NCBI GenBank assembly: GCA_905182985.1
Contig: CAJJDN010000054.1
Span: 487,881 to 551,880 of the forward strand
Length of the DNA: 64,000 bases
Direction of reading: 5' to 3'
From: Paramecium sonneborni
Taxonomy: Eukaryota > Ciliophora > Oligohymenophorea > Peniculida > Parameciidae
Part shown: positions 1-12,900 of the stretch, one piece after another
Layout: each line of letters opens with the position of its first letter
Numbering within the stretch: position 1 is the first letter of the stretch
Made by a program: the position numbers and the translations under genes
The notes under the pieces: generated by a model
What the model saw: only the letters and a program-made list of their open reading frames with translations
What the model was told of the DNA's origin: nothing
Database searches by the model: none

Positions 1-211
1 ATATCTAAAGTTAGAAAAGAAATGTAATATTATCTATTTAGTTGGATCCTTTTGATGTTTATGTGATTGATATATTTGAAAAAAGTGTTAAATATTTGAA
101 TTATTAATTTTATAATGAAATATTTAAGAAAGCAGTCAATTAATTAATCTATGAGATTGTTATATGTGATTGAAGAGATCAAAATAGGCATATAATATCA
201 GATTTTAGTGA
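1..211 (+). CDS. 3' end of an unrecognised protein (5' partial)
   Basis: The window opens inside a gene. After an 18-nt intron-like segment (gtaatattatctatttag, about 23-40) a frame read with TAA/TAG as Gln gives LDPFDVYVIDIFEKSVKYLN and continues to about residue 40 after that point. The end depends on whether a second 29-nt intron (159-187, GT...TAG) is removed: with it the stop is the TGA at 209-211, without it the TGA at 171-173. I do not recognise the protein. The composition and short introns fit the neighbouring genes. Only the last 50 or so residues are in the window, so no domain can be named. The next gene begins 95 bp downstream on the same strand. Confidence 0.45.
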
Positions 212-305
212 GTTTATTGAATGGATAACTGATTATAAAAAATTGATTAAGAAATAATTGAGATTTGTTAAATATTTAAAAAAATAGATATTTATATTTG
301 ATTGC

Positions 306-1133
306 ATGAGCAGAAAAGAATAAGACATCAAAAGATTGATTGCTTCATAAGTAAAAATGTTATATAGATTTCCTTTAGTGCCATATTGGAACAAAACAAC
401 TTCATTTTGACATGAAGAGATATGTATCTCATAGAAGTGATAATGGTTCATACATTTTGAATTTAGAAGAAACATGGTAGCATATAAAATTGGCTGCTAG
501 AGTTATTGCTGCAATTGATTAACCTTAAGATGTCATGGTATGATTATCATGAGTAATTCAGGTTGTCTCATCTAGACCAATTGGTTAAAGAGCTGTCATA
601 AAATTTGCTCACTATACATAAGCCAGTTCAACTAGATCAGCAAGATGGACTCCAGGTACATTGACAAATCAATCTAACAGTGCTAGTGGTAAATTCTAAG
701 AACCATAATTGTTGATTGTAACAGATCCACATTTAGTAAGAATATTTGAATAAATATTTTATAGGATAGATAAGCAATTGTTGAAGCTTCATATGTTAAT
801 ATTCCAGTTATTGCTTTATGTAACTCTGATACTCCATTATAATATGTTGACATTCCAATTCCAGTAGGAAATAGAGATACTAAATCTATTTCTATGATTT
901 ATTGGTTATTGGCAAGAGAAGTTAAAATTTTAAGAGGAGAATTAGGATAAAGTATATATTAATAATATTATATTTTATTAGATGAAGAATGGGATGTTTT
1001 GGTTGATTTGTTTTATCACAAGGAAATTACAAATGATTAATTGGGTGTTACAGACAATTTAGTCAAATAAGAAGCTGAAGGTGAAGATCATGAATAATAA
1101 GTTGATGGTGAAAAGGCAGATAAAGACTGGTGA
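306..1133 (+). CDS. RPSA: 40S ribosomal protein SA (uS2)
   Basis: Structural protein of the small ribosomal subunit, on the head/body interface of the 40S particle. Five exons separated by introns at 351-378, 538-561, 736-764 and 952-981 join into 238 codons. The product starts [20 protein letters not shown] and contains the family landmarks [69 protein letters not shown] and [13 protein letters not shown]. All match the order in eukaryotic uS2. The C-terminus is acidic and ends DKDW before TGA. The human protein is longer (about 295 residues) because of a C-terminal laminin-binding tail that protists usually lack. The reading frame crosses several in-frame TAA/TAG codons that read as Gln, which helps prove the ciliate code. 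Exon lengths sum to a multiple of three. Confidence 0.96.
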
Positions 1134-1217
1134 TAAAATATATTAATATTATGTAAAGTACATGTATAAGGAATGTGTTTTAATTTTTTAATATAATTAT
1201 ATATTTATTATTTATAT

Positions 1218-1715
1218 ATGAGTAATACTTTAAAATCTCTAGGTAATAATCTTACTAAGGGGGGAAATGATTTAGCATAAACTGGATAAAGTTTTGGAGG
1301 ATCTCAAAATCCAGCTTCATTAAAGGGAAAACTTATGAGTTTAGAAGTAATTCTATTAAATTATCTATTATTTTAGGAAACCATTAAAGGTATTCAAGAT
1401 GAAATGAATTTTCATAAAAAAGAAGTTTAAATTCTTAAATCTGAGAAAGATACCTTAGAATCTGTTTTAAGTATGAAAACATAAGATGTTAAAAAGACTC
1501 TTACAAATGAACTTATGAGAATTGAAGAAGAAATGAAAAGGTATCAATTTATATTTATAATTAGACATTTTGCTCATTAAAAAGCAGAAAATTCAAGATT
1601 ATAATAATAAATTACAGGATTAAAAGGAGAAAAGACAGCTCTTCAATAATAATTATTAGGATTATAAAGAAGAATTGCAGAGTTGGAATTATAAGTTGGT
1701 TAAGAATAAGCATGA
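1218..1715 (+). CDS. Small coiled-coil protein
   Basis: Three exons (introns 1347-1376 and 1541-1564, both GTA...TAG) give a 147-residue protein beginning MSNTLKSLGNNLTKGGNDLA. After a Gly/Asn/Ser-rich first 35 residues, the rest is almost continuous heptad-like helix rich in Glu, Lys, Leu and Gln (for example QILKSEKDTLESVLSMKTQD and LMRIEEEMKR), ending in a Gln/Leu-rich coil and the residues GQEQA. There is no transmembrane segment or enzymatic motif. A self-associating cytoskeletal or basal-body protein would fit, but that is inference from the coiled coil only. It lies 84 bp after the ribosomal gene, on the same strand, and converges with the kinase downstream. Confidence 0.75.
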
Positions 1716-1781
1716 ATAGTAATAATTAACCCTAAAAATTTAATAATCAATAAAGTTATGTTATCTTTATTGATTTGCCTA

Positions 1782-2948
<1,167 letters not shown>

Positions 2949-3176
2949 TTAATAAATATATTTTATATTTTATGACGAACATATTATTATATAAACTATA
3001 TGATTCTATATTTTAGAATTAAAATATCCAAAATAATATGTTCATGATGTAATAAGTATATTTTATAAAAATTACTTATTTTTTTATGTGTTAATAATTT
3101 ATCTATTAACTATATTACTTATGAAATAATTATATTTCATTTCTCAACTATAAATTTAATATTATTTTTATATAAT

Positions 3177-4626
3177 ATGTTCTAGTATCCAGAAGAGAAA
3201 GATATGATTGGCGATCTTTTAAATGGTATTTCAAAATACTCAAGCTCTTTTAGATAGTTTTGAGGCTGATAAAACAAAAAAATCATATGCGAACAATAGA
3301 CCCCCTGCATTAGAAATAAAATAAAACTAAAAAGCTTAACAAATTTATCAATCTAAAGTTTATTCACCTTAGGTTTAGCATAAAGCAAAGTTTGATATTT
3401 TGTTAATTAAAGTTAATACGATTTAGATTTAAGACTTACAAAAGTACCTGTTTAACAAAGTGCTCCAAACTCAGCTTTAAAAACCAAATCATATGAATGC
3501 ATGACTTAATTTATACCTGAAGAAGAAACAAGTTTAGATGGAGATTTAGTAATTAATAATTCATAATAAATAAGATATCTAAATGTAAAGATTAAAATGG
3601 TGCCAGAAGCATTTAAAAATAATTTTAAGAAGGACCTATTACAATAAAAGACTTAATATTTAGTAAACTAGAAAAAGGATTTGTTTCTTTATCAAAAGAT
3701 GTTTTTGGCAATTATGTCATTTAAAACCTTCTTGAAAATGGTATGTAATTTAAATAAAATATAGGAACTCAATTACAGCAATAAAAAATGCTTGTAATTT
3801 TATAACCTCACACTTAATAACTTGCATTTCATTAATATGGATGTCGAGTATTATAAAAATTGTTATAAAATGCACATTAAACCGCAGAATTCTAAGTGTT
3901 ATTTGACTCCATTAAAGGAAAAGTTAGGGATTTAGTTATAGATTAACATGGAAATCATGTTGTATAGAAACTTATTCAACTCATGGATAGAGATGTTAGT
4001 CTTTGGGTTTTAGATGGAATTGAAGGACAAATTAGCAAATTAGTTACAAATTCTTTTGGATGCAGGATTATTTAAAAAGCTATCTAAATTTCAAATAATC
4101 ATCCTGAACGTTAAATGAGAGTTTTATAAGAAATTATGAAAATATCTTAAGAGTTATGCACATCATAATATGGAAATTATATTATTCAATAATTACTGAA
4201 AGATGGCCCAGTAATTATTTAAATTGAAATCTAATAAATTATAATGGATAAAATAGAAGAATATAGCTTAAATAAATTTGGGAGGTAGTGCTATACATAA
4301 ATTTAGTAATGTTGTTGATTGCGCAATTAAATGTTCTGATAATAAATTCAAACTCAAAATTATGGAGTTACTCTTGAGTCAAAAAAATCATCCTGTTTTA
4401 TTTGTTCGATTATCCAAAAACGCTTATGGAAATTATGTTGTCTAAAATTTTTTAAAATTTGCAGATAGTGAAATATAAAAAGAGTTATATTTAAAAATTA
4501 CAAATAATTAATAACTATTGCATGAAATTTAATAATCACAATTTGGTATTTATTATAATTAATTTAGGTTAATATGTCTATTAGATGTTAACTTAGAAGT
4601 TAGAACTTGAAACTTTTAAATTATGA
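3177..4626 (+). CDS. Pumilio-family (PUF) RNA-binding protein
   Basis: Sequence-specific binder of mRNA 3' untranslated regions, acting in the cytoplasm as a translational repressor. The C-terminal two thirds carry PUF helical repeats: KDQNGARSIQ, DVFGNYVIQNLLENG, QYGCRVLQKLL, DQHGNHVVQKLIQ, NSFGCRIIQKAIQ, SQYGNYIIQQLLK, NKFGSNVVDCAIK and NAYGNYVVQNFLK, that is eight repeats as in a typical domain. The N-terminal 100 or so residues are polar and Gln-rich. At least six short introns are needed; one joining GDL to ISKCKDQNGAR ends in AAG, and the one near 3400-3430 is the least certain. The start ATG at 3177 opens MFQYPEEKDMIGDLL. The likely stop follows ELETFKL. Well supported as a PUF protein; its targets are unknown. 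Confidence 0.88.
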
Positions 4627-4973
4627 TTCCTGTTTATGATTTGTTAATATATATTGTAATTAAGATAATACTTAATTTTACTTATCACTTGCTTAAAATG
4701 CTCCTTGTAAAAACCAAATCATAATATAATAATTGTAATGATTTAAAAATTTATTAAATTATAAATAGCGTATATCTTCATTTTTTAAATATATTTAAGA
4801 AAACTTTAATTTTAAATTATTTAAGATAATAATTTTAGTAAGAAAATTAAATATAGACTTTTAAACCTCTCTGAAAATAAAAAGTAATATAGAAGATTTA
4901 AATATATCAAAAACTTTGAGATTTTATTAAAATAAAGGGTTGATTAAATTTAGACATTATATATTAAAGAATA
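4627..4973. other. AT-rich intergenic stretch
   Basis: About 350 bp between the Pumilio and WH1-like genes. I see no sustained frame under the ciliate code and no RNA gene, only AT-rich sequence with A and T runs. Confidence 0.5.
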
Positions 4974-5758
4974 ATGAGACATAAGATAAAATAAGGAATA
5001 AAAGAGAAAATTATTGAATTTATACAATTTATATTAGAAAAATAAAATAATCTATATATTGGTTATGATTTAGTCATTATTAATTAAATGACTGACATCT
5101 TAAAAAATCCTAAGGTGAGACAATTAATATACGATTTGGTAGGAGGATGTAAGAATTAAACTGCAACAATATTAGAAATGACAATTGTGTAAATCTATAC
5201 AGCAGATGAAGGAAAACATAAATTCCATAGATGTAATATAGCAGGAATATTATGTTTTCTAATAGATAGAAGAGAAGGAAAAGTAAGAAATAATTAATAT
5301 AATAGTGCTTCTATTTGAGAGTTTATGATCCTTTAAACCTTTAAGTTCTATTTTCAATGGAACTTTGTTATGGAATCAAAGATTTTTGGTAACCTATTCA
5401 TGGAATTTCAAATTTCTAGAGTATTCCAATTTAGAAATAGAAGAAATAAATGCTCAAATTAAAAAATATGAGAAGGAGAAAAAGAAACTTGAAAAATTAG
5501 AGAAAGAGAAGGGGACAGTTTAAAGTGCATTTAAAGATTTTTTTGGATTGAATAAGCAAGCTGAGAAAGTAATAAGATGCTAAATTGATTTAAGTTGTAA
5601 AAAATGAATGTAAAGTTGAAATTAAAGAAATAGATAAAAAATAATAAGATTAATTATCAAATAATTTAGCTTAGATGAAGACTTAAAGAAGAGAACAATT
5701 TACTAAAAATAGAAAAGATAGTAGTGATAGTCATAGTTCTGGTTGGTCTAATGATTGA
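4974..5758 (+). CDS. WH1-domain, WASP-like protein
   Basis: Likely actin-nucleation regulator. The N-terminal 120 or so residues resemble a WH1/EVH1 domain: a signature of the form IYTADEGKHKFHRCNIAGILCF...REGK, then CFYLRVYDPLN and FSMELCYGIKDFW. This is followed by a Lys/Glu-rich coiled coil (EEINAQIKKYEKEKKKLEKL). The C-terminus has an amphipathic stretch QLSNNLAQMKTQRREQF and ends in acidic/Ser residues with a single Trp (SSDSHSSGWSND) before TGA. That order recalls the C and A parts of a WASP VCA module, but I see no proline-rich region or clear WH2 motif. Introns of 23-32 nt are needed; the junctions near 5390-5430 and 5570-5600 do not reconcile cleanly in frame, so exon ends there are uncertain or contain a sequencing slip. 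Confidence 0.6.
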
Positions 5759-5905
5759 TATATACATATACATTATATTATGAAAATTATATAATCATAA
5801 ATTATAAGTATTTATTTTTATTCTATTCTTTATAAAAATATCATATAATATATATTAATTATATATTAATTTATTAATTAATATTATTTTTATTATAATG
5901 TATAA

Positions 5906-6399
5906 TCAATTAGGACTCTCATCTAAATGAATATCACAATCTAATTTCTATTTCTTTCTTGAAACTTTCTAACTTCCATGTGCAGTATTCTAACATATAA
6001 ATCATTTTTTTTTTGATAACTTTTATCACAATCATGAAAATTATATCTCAAACTTCCTAAACTTGTTGTGTTTTAAGAATCTCTGCCATCTCCCTCAAAA
6101 TCACTATAGTTTTATTTGAATTTCTAAAAACATTCATCATTTTCAAATTAGCTATTTAAATATGAAGTAGTTCTTGATTAATTTGATTTCAGAATTAAAA
6201 ATTTAGAAATTTAAGATTATACTTCATTTAACTATTCCTAATGTATTTGACTATCACTTTTTTCTTTCTAATCATTCTAAAGAAAATTAAAATTCAATCG
6301 ATGTTTTTTTATGATAAAATTATTAATATCCTTTTTATAAAGATTAAATAAAAATTCTAAGACCCAATTTTGAAAAGTTTGAGGTTAATTTTAGTTCAT
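5906..6399 (-). CDS. Hypothetical protein
   Basis: A minus-strand frame beginning MNQNQPQTFQNWVLEFLFNL stays open, with TAA/TAG as Gln, for about 150 codons and has protein-like composition (Asn, Gln, Ser and Lys rich; a segment GDGRDSQNTTSLGSLRYNF). I do not recognise it. The 3' end is ambiguous: a run of ten A residues near 5985-6010 on the coding strand precedes three competing frames, ending at 5906 (…DIHLDESPN), at 5934, or running into the downstream gene. The end at 5906 is preferred because it gives a compact acidic C-terminus. A homopolymer length error is possible. It converges with the WH1-like gene. Confidence 0.5.
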
Positions 6400-6661
6400 T
6401 TGACAATTATTTATGATAACATCAAATAAATGTATTAATATTATAATGATTCCTTTTATTATTTGATAAAATTGTTTTATAATATTTAACAATATTATAT
6501 ACAATATTAATTCAATATAGTATATATTTATTCGGTATTAACTTATTATTTTAATCTAAGCTCTATTTATATTGAATACATTAATATTATAAATGAAATA
6601 AAGGAGAATTTAATTAAAAAGATGATAATAAAATATAGTAATGATAGTAAAATTACAATTG

Positions 6662-9386
6662 TCATCTAATCATCTAAGGTAGTAAAACAGTATTAATGGG
6701 TTAAGATTATTCTTTTTTTGGGAAAGCATTCCAAAATCTTAAAGTTTCATCTCCAGCTCCAGTTACAATAGTTTCACCATCTGGAGACATTGCTAAAAAT
6801 AGTACTCTAGAAGTATGACCCATTAAAGTAGTTACCTAGAATAATGAATATTAATAATATACTTTTTATAAAGCAGGATATTTCCAACAAACAATTTAAT
6901 TCATACTATAACCATGAGTTGATACAAATTCATTAACATTTTTACTAAACATCAAATTACAAACTTATGATCCAGTATCTATCCAATCTAATTATTAAGT
7001 AGTAAGAGTATTAAAAAATCTAATAGTTCTATCAGCAGTTCCTCCACCTGATGATAATAAACCATGTCTATGTGGAGACCAAGCAATAGCTTTAACAGCT
7101 GCTTAATGTTAATTAAATTTAGCTAATGGAATCTATGAACCCATTCTCCAAACAAATAATTTATTATCATTTCCTCCTGAAGCTAATTAATATTCATCTG
7201 GTGACCATTTCAATCCACAAACTTCTTATTTATGACCTTCAAATTTACCAGACTATCTTTTTTATCTTGGATCATGTAATATTATTGATCTATCTTTTGA
7301 ACCTGAACAAAGAGTCTTATTTATATATATTATTAATTAAATACATTCCCACTCCATGCTAATGATCCAACTCTTGCAGAATGTCCATCTAATATTTATA
7401 TTTTCTTCATCTTCTCCTAATCATATATATGCACTTCTCCTGAACCAGTCCCTATTGCTAATTAATTTCCTTATGGATTCCATATTAATGAACAAACCAT
7501 ATCATTATTACCAAAATCACAAAACTTAGTTACTCTATTATTATATGCTGACCATAAATATACACATGAAGATAATGCTACTGATAAAACATTCTAAGAA
7601 CTCCAATCTATTAAATTTAAATAGAAATCATCTTATAATTAAGGAGCATCCAATACTTTAAATGGTACTTTACTTATCTTTCTTTAACTGTATGAATAAT
7701 CTTAACTATTCTAAAATTACTCTCTATAATCTAATAAATTATTATAGGTTTCCAAAACTCCTGGGTTTATATCCGATAATATTTTACGCTTTTATGGAGT
7801 TTAATCATCAAAATGTAATAAATTCTTTGATTCCCAATTTAGTTATTCATTCTGTAAATTATGACCAAAAACATGCATCTTATAAATATCTTTCAAAGTA
7901 ACATTCCCTTTATCTTTATAATCACTTCCTTTCTATGGTTCTTAATTCTCCTCTTCAATCTCTCTATATTAAAATTCTTCATTCAAATTCTACTTTTATC
8001 CACTTCTTAAAGGAATATATCTACAGGTTTTTCCTTATTATATTTATTTCTTAGGAGTACTCTACTCTTCCTATTCNAAGTAGTAAGAGTATTAAAAAAT
8101 CTAATAGTTCTATCAGCAGTTCCTCCACCTGATGATAATAAACCATGTCTATGTGGAGACCAAGCAATAGCTTTAACAGCTGCTTAATGTTAATTAAATT
8201 TAGCTAATGGAATCTATGAACCCATTCTCCAAACAAATAATTTATTATCATTTCCTCCTGAAGCTAATTAATATTCATCTGGTGACCATTTCAAACCACA
8301 AACTTCTTATTTATGACCTTCAAATTTACCAGACTATCTTTTTTATCTTGGATCATGTAATATTATTGATCTATCTTTTGAACCTGAACAAAGAGTCTTA
8401 TTTATATATATTATTAATTAAATACATTCCCACTCCATGCTAATGATCCAACTCTTGCAGAATGTCCATCTAATATTTATATTTTCTTCATCTTCTCCTA
8501 ATCATATATATGCACTTCTCCTGAACCAGTCCCTATTGCTAATTAATTTCCTTATGGATTCCATATTAATGAACAAACCATATCATTATTACCAAAATCA
8601 CAAAACTTAGTTACTCTATTATTATATGCTGACCATAAATATACACATGAAGATAATGCTACTGATAAAACATTCTAAGAACTCCAATCTATTAAATTTA
8701 AATAGAAATCATCTTATAATTAAGGAGCATCCAATACTTTAAATGGTACTTTACTTATCTTTCTTTAACTGTATGAATAATCTTAACTATTCTAAAATTA
8801 CTCTCTATAATCTAATAAATTATTATAGGTTTCCAAAACTCCTGGGTTTATATCCGATAATATTTTACGCTTTTATGGAGTTTAATCATCAAAATGTAAT
8901 AAATTCTTTGATTCCCAATTTAGTTATTCATTCTGTAAATTATGACCAAAAACATGCATCTTATAAATATCTTTCAAAGTAACATTCCCTTTATCTTTAT
9001 AATCACTTCCTTTCTATGGTTCTTAATTCTCCTCTTCAATCTCTCTATATTAAAATTCTTCATTCAAATTCTACTTTTATCCACTTCTTAAAGGAATATA
9101 TCTACAGGTTTTTCCTTATTATATTTATTTCTTAGGAGTACTCTACTCTTCCTATTCCATTTAATCTATACATTTATTTATTTATTTTACCTCCTTATTA
9201 ACAACTCTCAATATCCACCTTATGAAGTAATCTAACAAGATCACTCATTTCACAAGTTTTAGATTTACTTAGATGTGAATTTTCTTTATTTTATTTCGAT
9301 GGCGATATTTGTAATTTATCTTCAAAACAAGATACTTCTATATCAATATTTCTTTATTAAAGCATTTTCACAGTATTCGTTGACAT
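6662..9386 (-). CDS. FZR1: Cdh1/Fizzy-related APC/C activator (duplicated by an assembly join)
   Basis: WD40 adaptor that brings substrates to the anaphase-promoting complex. Start at 9384-9386 ([10 protein letters not shown]). Visible: C-box CRYIPLRSG, an N-terminal Arg/Lys region, then a seven-bladed WD40 propeller with [56 protein letters not shown], and [20 protein letters not shown] followed by [16 protein letters not shown]. The GDETLRFWN form favours Cdh1 over Cdc20. It ends in Ile-Arg, the tail that docks on the APC/C. The assembled gene cannot be translated as it stands: bases 8078-9157 are repeated at 6997-8076 around a single N. Reading 9386 down to 8078 and then 6996 down to 6662 gives one continuous gene. 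An intron in the propeller ends in AAG. Confidence 0.93.
6997..8076. repeat. First copy of a 1,080-bp duplication at an N
   Basis: Same sequence as 8078-9157 (offset 1,081). I noticed one substitution, T at 7214 against A at 8295, synonymous in the Cdh1 frame (a Gly codon). It ends exactly at the N at 8077, so it is best read as the end of one contig overlapping the next. Confidence 0.95.
8077..8077. other. Single-N assembly join
   Basis: One ambiguous base separates two near-identical 1,080-bp copies. This marks a scaffold join where overlapping contig ends were not merged. Confidence 0.9.
8078..9157. repeat. Second copy of the 1,080-bp duplication
   Basis: Begins immediately after the N and matches 6997-8076. 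It is continuous with the real 5' part of the Cdh1 gene, whereas the first copy is continuous with its real 3' part. Confidence 0.95.
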
Positions 9387-9979
9387 TTTTTTTTAGTGTA
9401 TTTACAAACAGATATTAATTTAATTTACGTTAAACTTTATTTTTAATCTCACTTAAAAAAGCAAAATAAATATTATTTATAACCTCTTTGTTTAATCAAT
9501 CACCATTCATAAACATTTATTAATTATCATTCATAACCACACTAAAAAAATTCCATTTTTATTATTTTTTTATCGTTAAATTCATATATCAACTTTTTTT
9601 ATAGTTTTCTTTAAAAAGACATTCTATATCATCTTTTCTAATATCATCCAATCAATAAGTGTTCCAAAATTCTATATAGGATATTGTTATTAAGAATTTC
9701 ATATATAGTCATTAATATTTAATTAAATCTCTTAGTATTGTAGATCAAAATGAACACATTTTTTATACATTCTCTATTTCTTAACAGATATAGATTATTT
9801 AATAAAGTAGAGTGTAAACACATTCGATATTATTTTTGCCAAAGAAATCATTATTTCTAAATATTATTAAATTTTAAAATTTACAAGATTTGTTTTTAAG
9901 AATTTCAATGTTGAATACTTCCAGAATCTTTTTATTTTATCATTTTCTTTTTTAAAATATTTAACAAATATAAAATAAA
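9387..9979. other. Gene-free AT-rich stretch
   Basis: About 590 bp between the start of the Cdh1 gene and the stop of the TmcB-like gene. Long T runs, no convincing frame on either strand. It must hold the Cdh1 promoter on its left side, but no motif stands out. Confidence 0.5.
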
Positions 9980-12900
9980 TCAAGTTAAATTATTTTTATA
10001 CATTAAATTTTTAACATATCTTTCCATTCCTTCATCTTACAAAAGCAATTTTATAGGGATAAATGAAATGAATTTTTTACTCACTATAAAAAGCCTTGAA
10101 AATCTATTAAATATTAATAATTTAGATAATAATATCAACACTCCTAAAAGAGAAAGTAAACTAATTCCTGTTATCTAAATTTTCATAATAATTATTTACA
10201 TTCATTTATTTTAAAAGTTTGTAAGTTTGTTCATGCATATCTTATCTCATAACTTAATACAGATTACTAATAATCCCAGATATCAAATAAGGTCCTTCTA
10301 AATCATAAAATTATATCTAAATTCTTTTTTCAAATTAATTGAAATTCAATTCTGTTTATAAATTATTGCTTATGATTGTTAAAATTGACAATAAACCATT
10401 CTTCATATTACCATTGAATAATTATATGCAAAATGAACTTGTTTGTTTTTATAATTCATGAGACAATTAATTACATAAGTCTCCTTTTGCTAATTAATCA
10501 TAGTACTCCTAAAATTCCTCTGACAATATAACTCTTTTAATATATAAAGTATTTACTTGTCGTAAATAAATTACTACTCTAAGAATTTTTTAGTTCTATT
10601 AAGTCCATTTTCAATTACCTAGATTAATTATTAGATTGTATCGTTCTGCAAATATGGAAATGAATTTCGAAAGAGTAATACTTCTCTTGCTGAATACATT
10701 GAAGGAATATCTATACTCAAATCTGATAAAGCCTTGTAAAAGATTGCCACTTCCTAATATCCTTATAAATATTCTAGATTTAATTAAAATGAAATTCCAG
10801 ATTTCAAAATAATTAAAATATATAACACCAGATATCCAAATTTCCAACTTAAGCCTCTAAATTTTAATCTATTTTGCACTTTGATTCTTTTTTAATTTTA
10901 ATTCTATTTTTATTTTTCTTTCATAAAACCTTATTCATTATATTTATATCTAAAAATAAATTCACAATCTTCATTAAATTAAGAGATCAATTATTTATAA
11001 TATAAAATTTGCCCATCTTTAATATCTTATGGCAATTACAAAATTATATTATAAAATCTACTAATCTAATTTGCTATCCCATTAAAGTAATAATAACTTA
11101 ATAAATAAGGAATTGTAAGTGTTATTATACTAACAACCAGAAGAATGATTATTATTTTGATATTATCTTCTACTTAAATAATTTTATTGTCTAATAAGTC
11201 TTTATGTAAATCAGTTACTATTTGTTTTAAAGGCATATAATTTTTAAATGTAAAATATATATGGGCAGAATCAGCAGTTACTTTTCCATTTACTTTAAAG
11301 TCTATTAATATATCATATTGAAATTTCAGCAAAGTTCCAAAAGCATTTCTTAAACTCATATTATAGTTTTCGACTTTTGAACTATTTGTATATTAATAAA
11401 TTTAAAGTTGATTATCATCCAAAGTATTTTATAGCAAAGGTTATTAAAATAAAAGATTAAAATTTGTGTATATTTAATTATATCCTATTAAAATTTAAGA
11501 AGATGGAAATTATATAAATTGAATTAACTATTAATAGGTAATTATTTTCAGAAGAAATTATAAGTTGTATTCACTCAAAGAAAATATTATCAATAGATTA
11601 TTTTCTATTGGTTAAAAACAAAGTTATGAAAAATCTAAAACTTCTAAATCATCCATCAATTAATTAATATCTGAATTAACTTTTATTATCTGTTATAAAA
11701 AGAATGCAAGAGTTACAAATAGACTTAATAAAAATGTAATTTTAAATTTATTTGCGATATTGAACTATTAATTATAATAATTTGATAAAAAATTTTTGGA
11801 TAATGAGTTTTCGGAATTTACTGAATTTTTTATGAAAAATTATTCATCCTATTCTATATTTAATGATTATTATTTTCGCAATCTTGATGCAAAAGTTTAC
11901 TTTCTAATAAGCTTTATTTTTGATTATTATTTATTATCAGGACTGTAAATATTTGTATTATCATCCATTTATTATAAATCAATCAAATCATGTAAATATT
12001 ATTAATTACAATCATTTTCAATATAAGGAATATCAATAAGCTCTTCTTGAGCAATGTTTCCTTATAAAAAAAAATCAAATTCCGATTTAGATTTATATTC
12101 TAATTATTATGAAATAGGTTCAAGAATGCTTTATTAGTATGTAAATTAAGAAAAGCTTTTTTATTTATAATTAGATTTTCGAATATATTCAAAAATTAAT
12201 ATATAATAAGCTGGCTAATTATTTATTACTTTAATTTATTAATTAATTGTTGTTACATAAGGAAATTCTTATTCTGTATCAGACAATATCAATTCTAAGT
12301 TCTCTTGATAATTTTCAATTTCAGAATATAATGGTAAAAACTTTCTAATATTATATTCGATATTTTTAAAATCAAATTGGGAAATATTCAAAGTATTAGA
12401 TAATGACTCACTTAAACAAGTTATTTTTAATTAAGAATTTAATATCATAGCCATAGGTTATTCTAATGAAACTTAAATAAAAGTAATAAACTTTAATTCG
12501 TCTGTAATTATGGTATTGAATCCAAATTCAATTGATGACATATATGTATCATTATCTTTTGCAATAAAACTAGCTTCAAATCTTTTAGCATATTTAGAAA
12601 TTCCAGTTTCTATGAATTGTTCTATTATTGAATTATGATGTTCTCTTATTCCTGGAGGAATGTAATTCTCAATTTCTGAGTTGGAATCTATAGTGAATAT
12701 AGAATTGTTAGAGATGCCAGAAATCTTAATACCTTAATCATATTTTGAAATTAGATAAGCTAATTTATTAAGATCATAATTATCATGTTATATTGGATTA
12801 TTTTGATGAGAAAGAAATCTTGCTTAATGAAAGTTATTCATAATCTCAGAATAAAAAAATAATAATATTGACTTATTTTTTAAAGTTGAATGCTTCTAAT

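Noticed and set aside
7126..8982. Repeated plus-strand frames ([10 protein letters not shown] and [10 protein letters not shown], each seen twice)
   Set aside because: They are antisense shadows of the Cdh1 WD40 gene; their apparent duplication only reflects the two copies around the N at 8077.
6662..9157. A real tandem pair of Cdh1 genes
   Set aside because: Only one start and one stop are present, and the break coincides with a single N, so one gene with an unmerged overlap is simpler.
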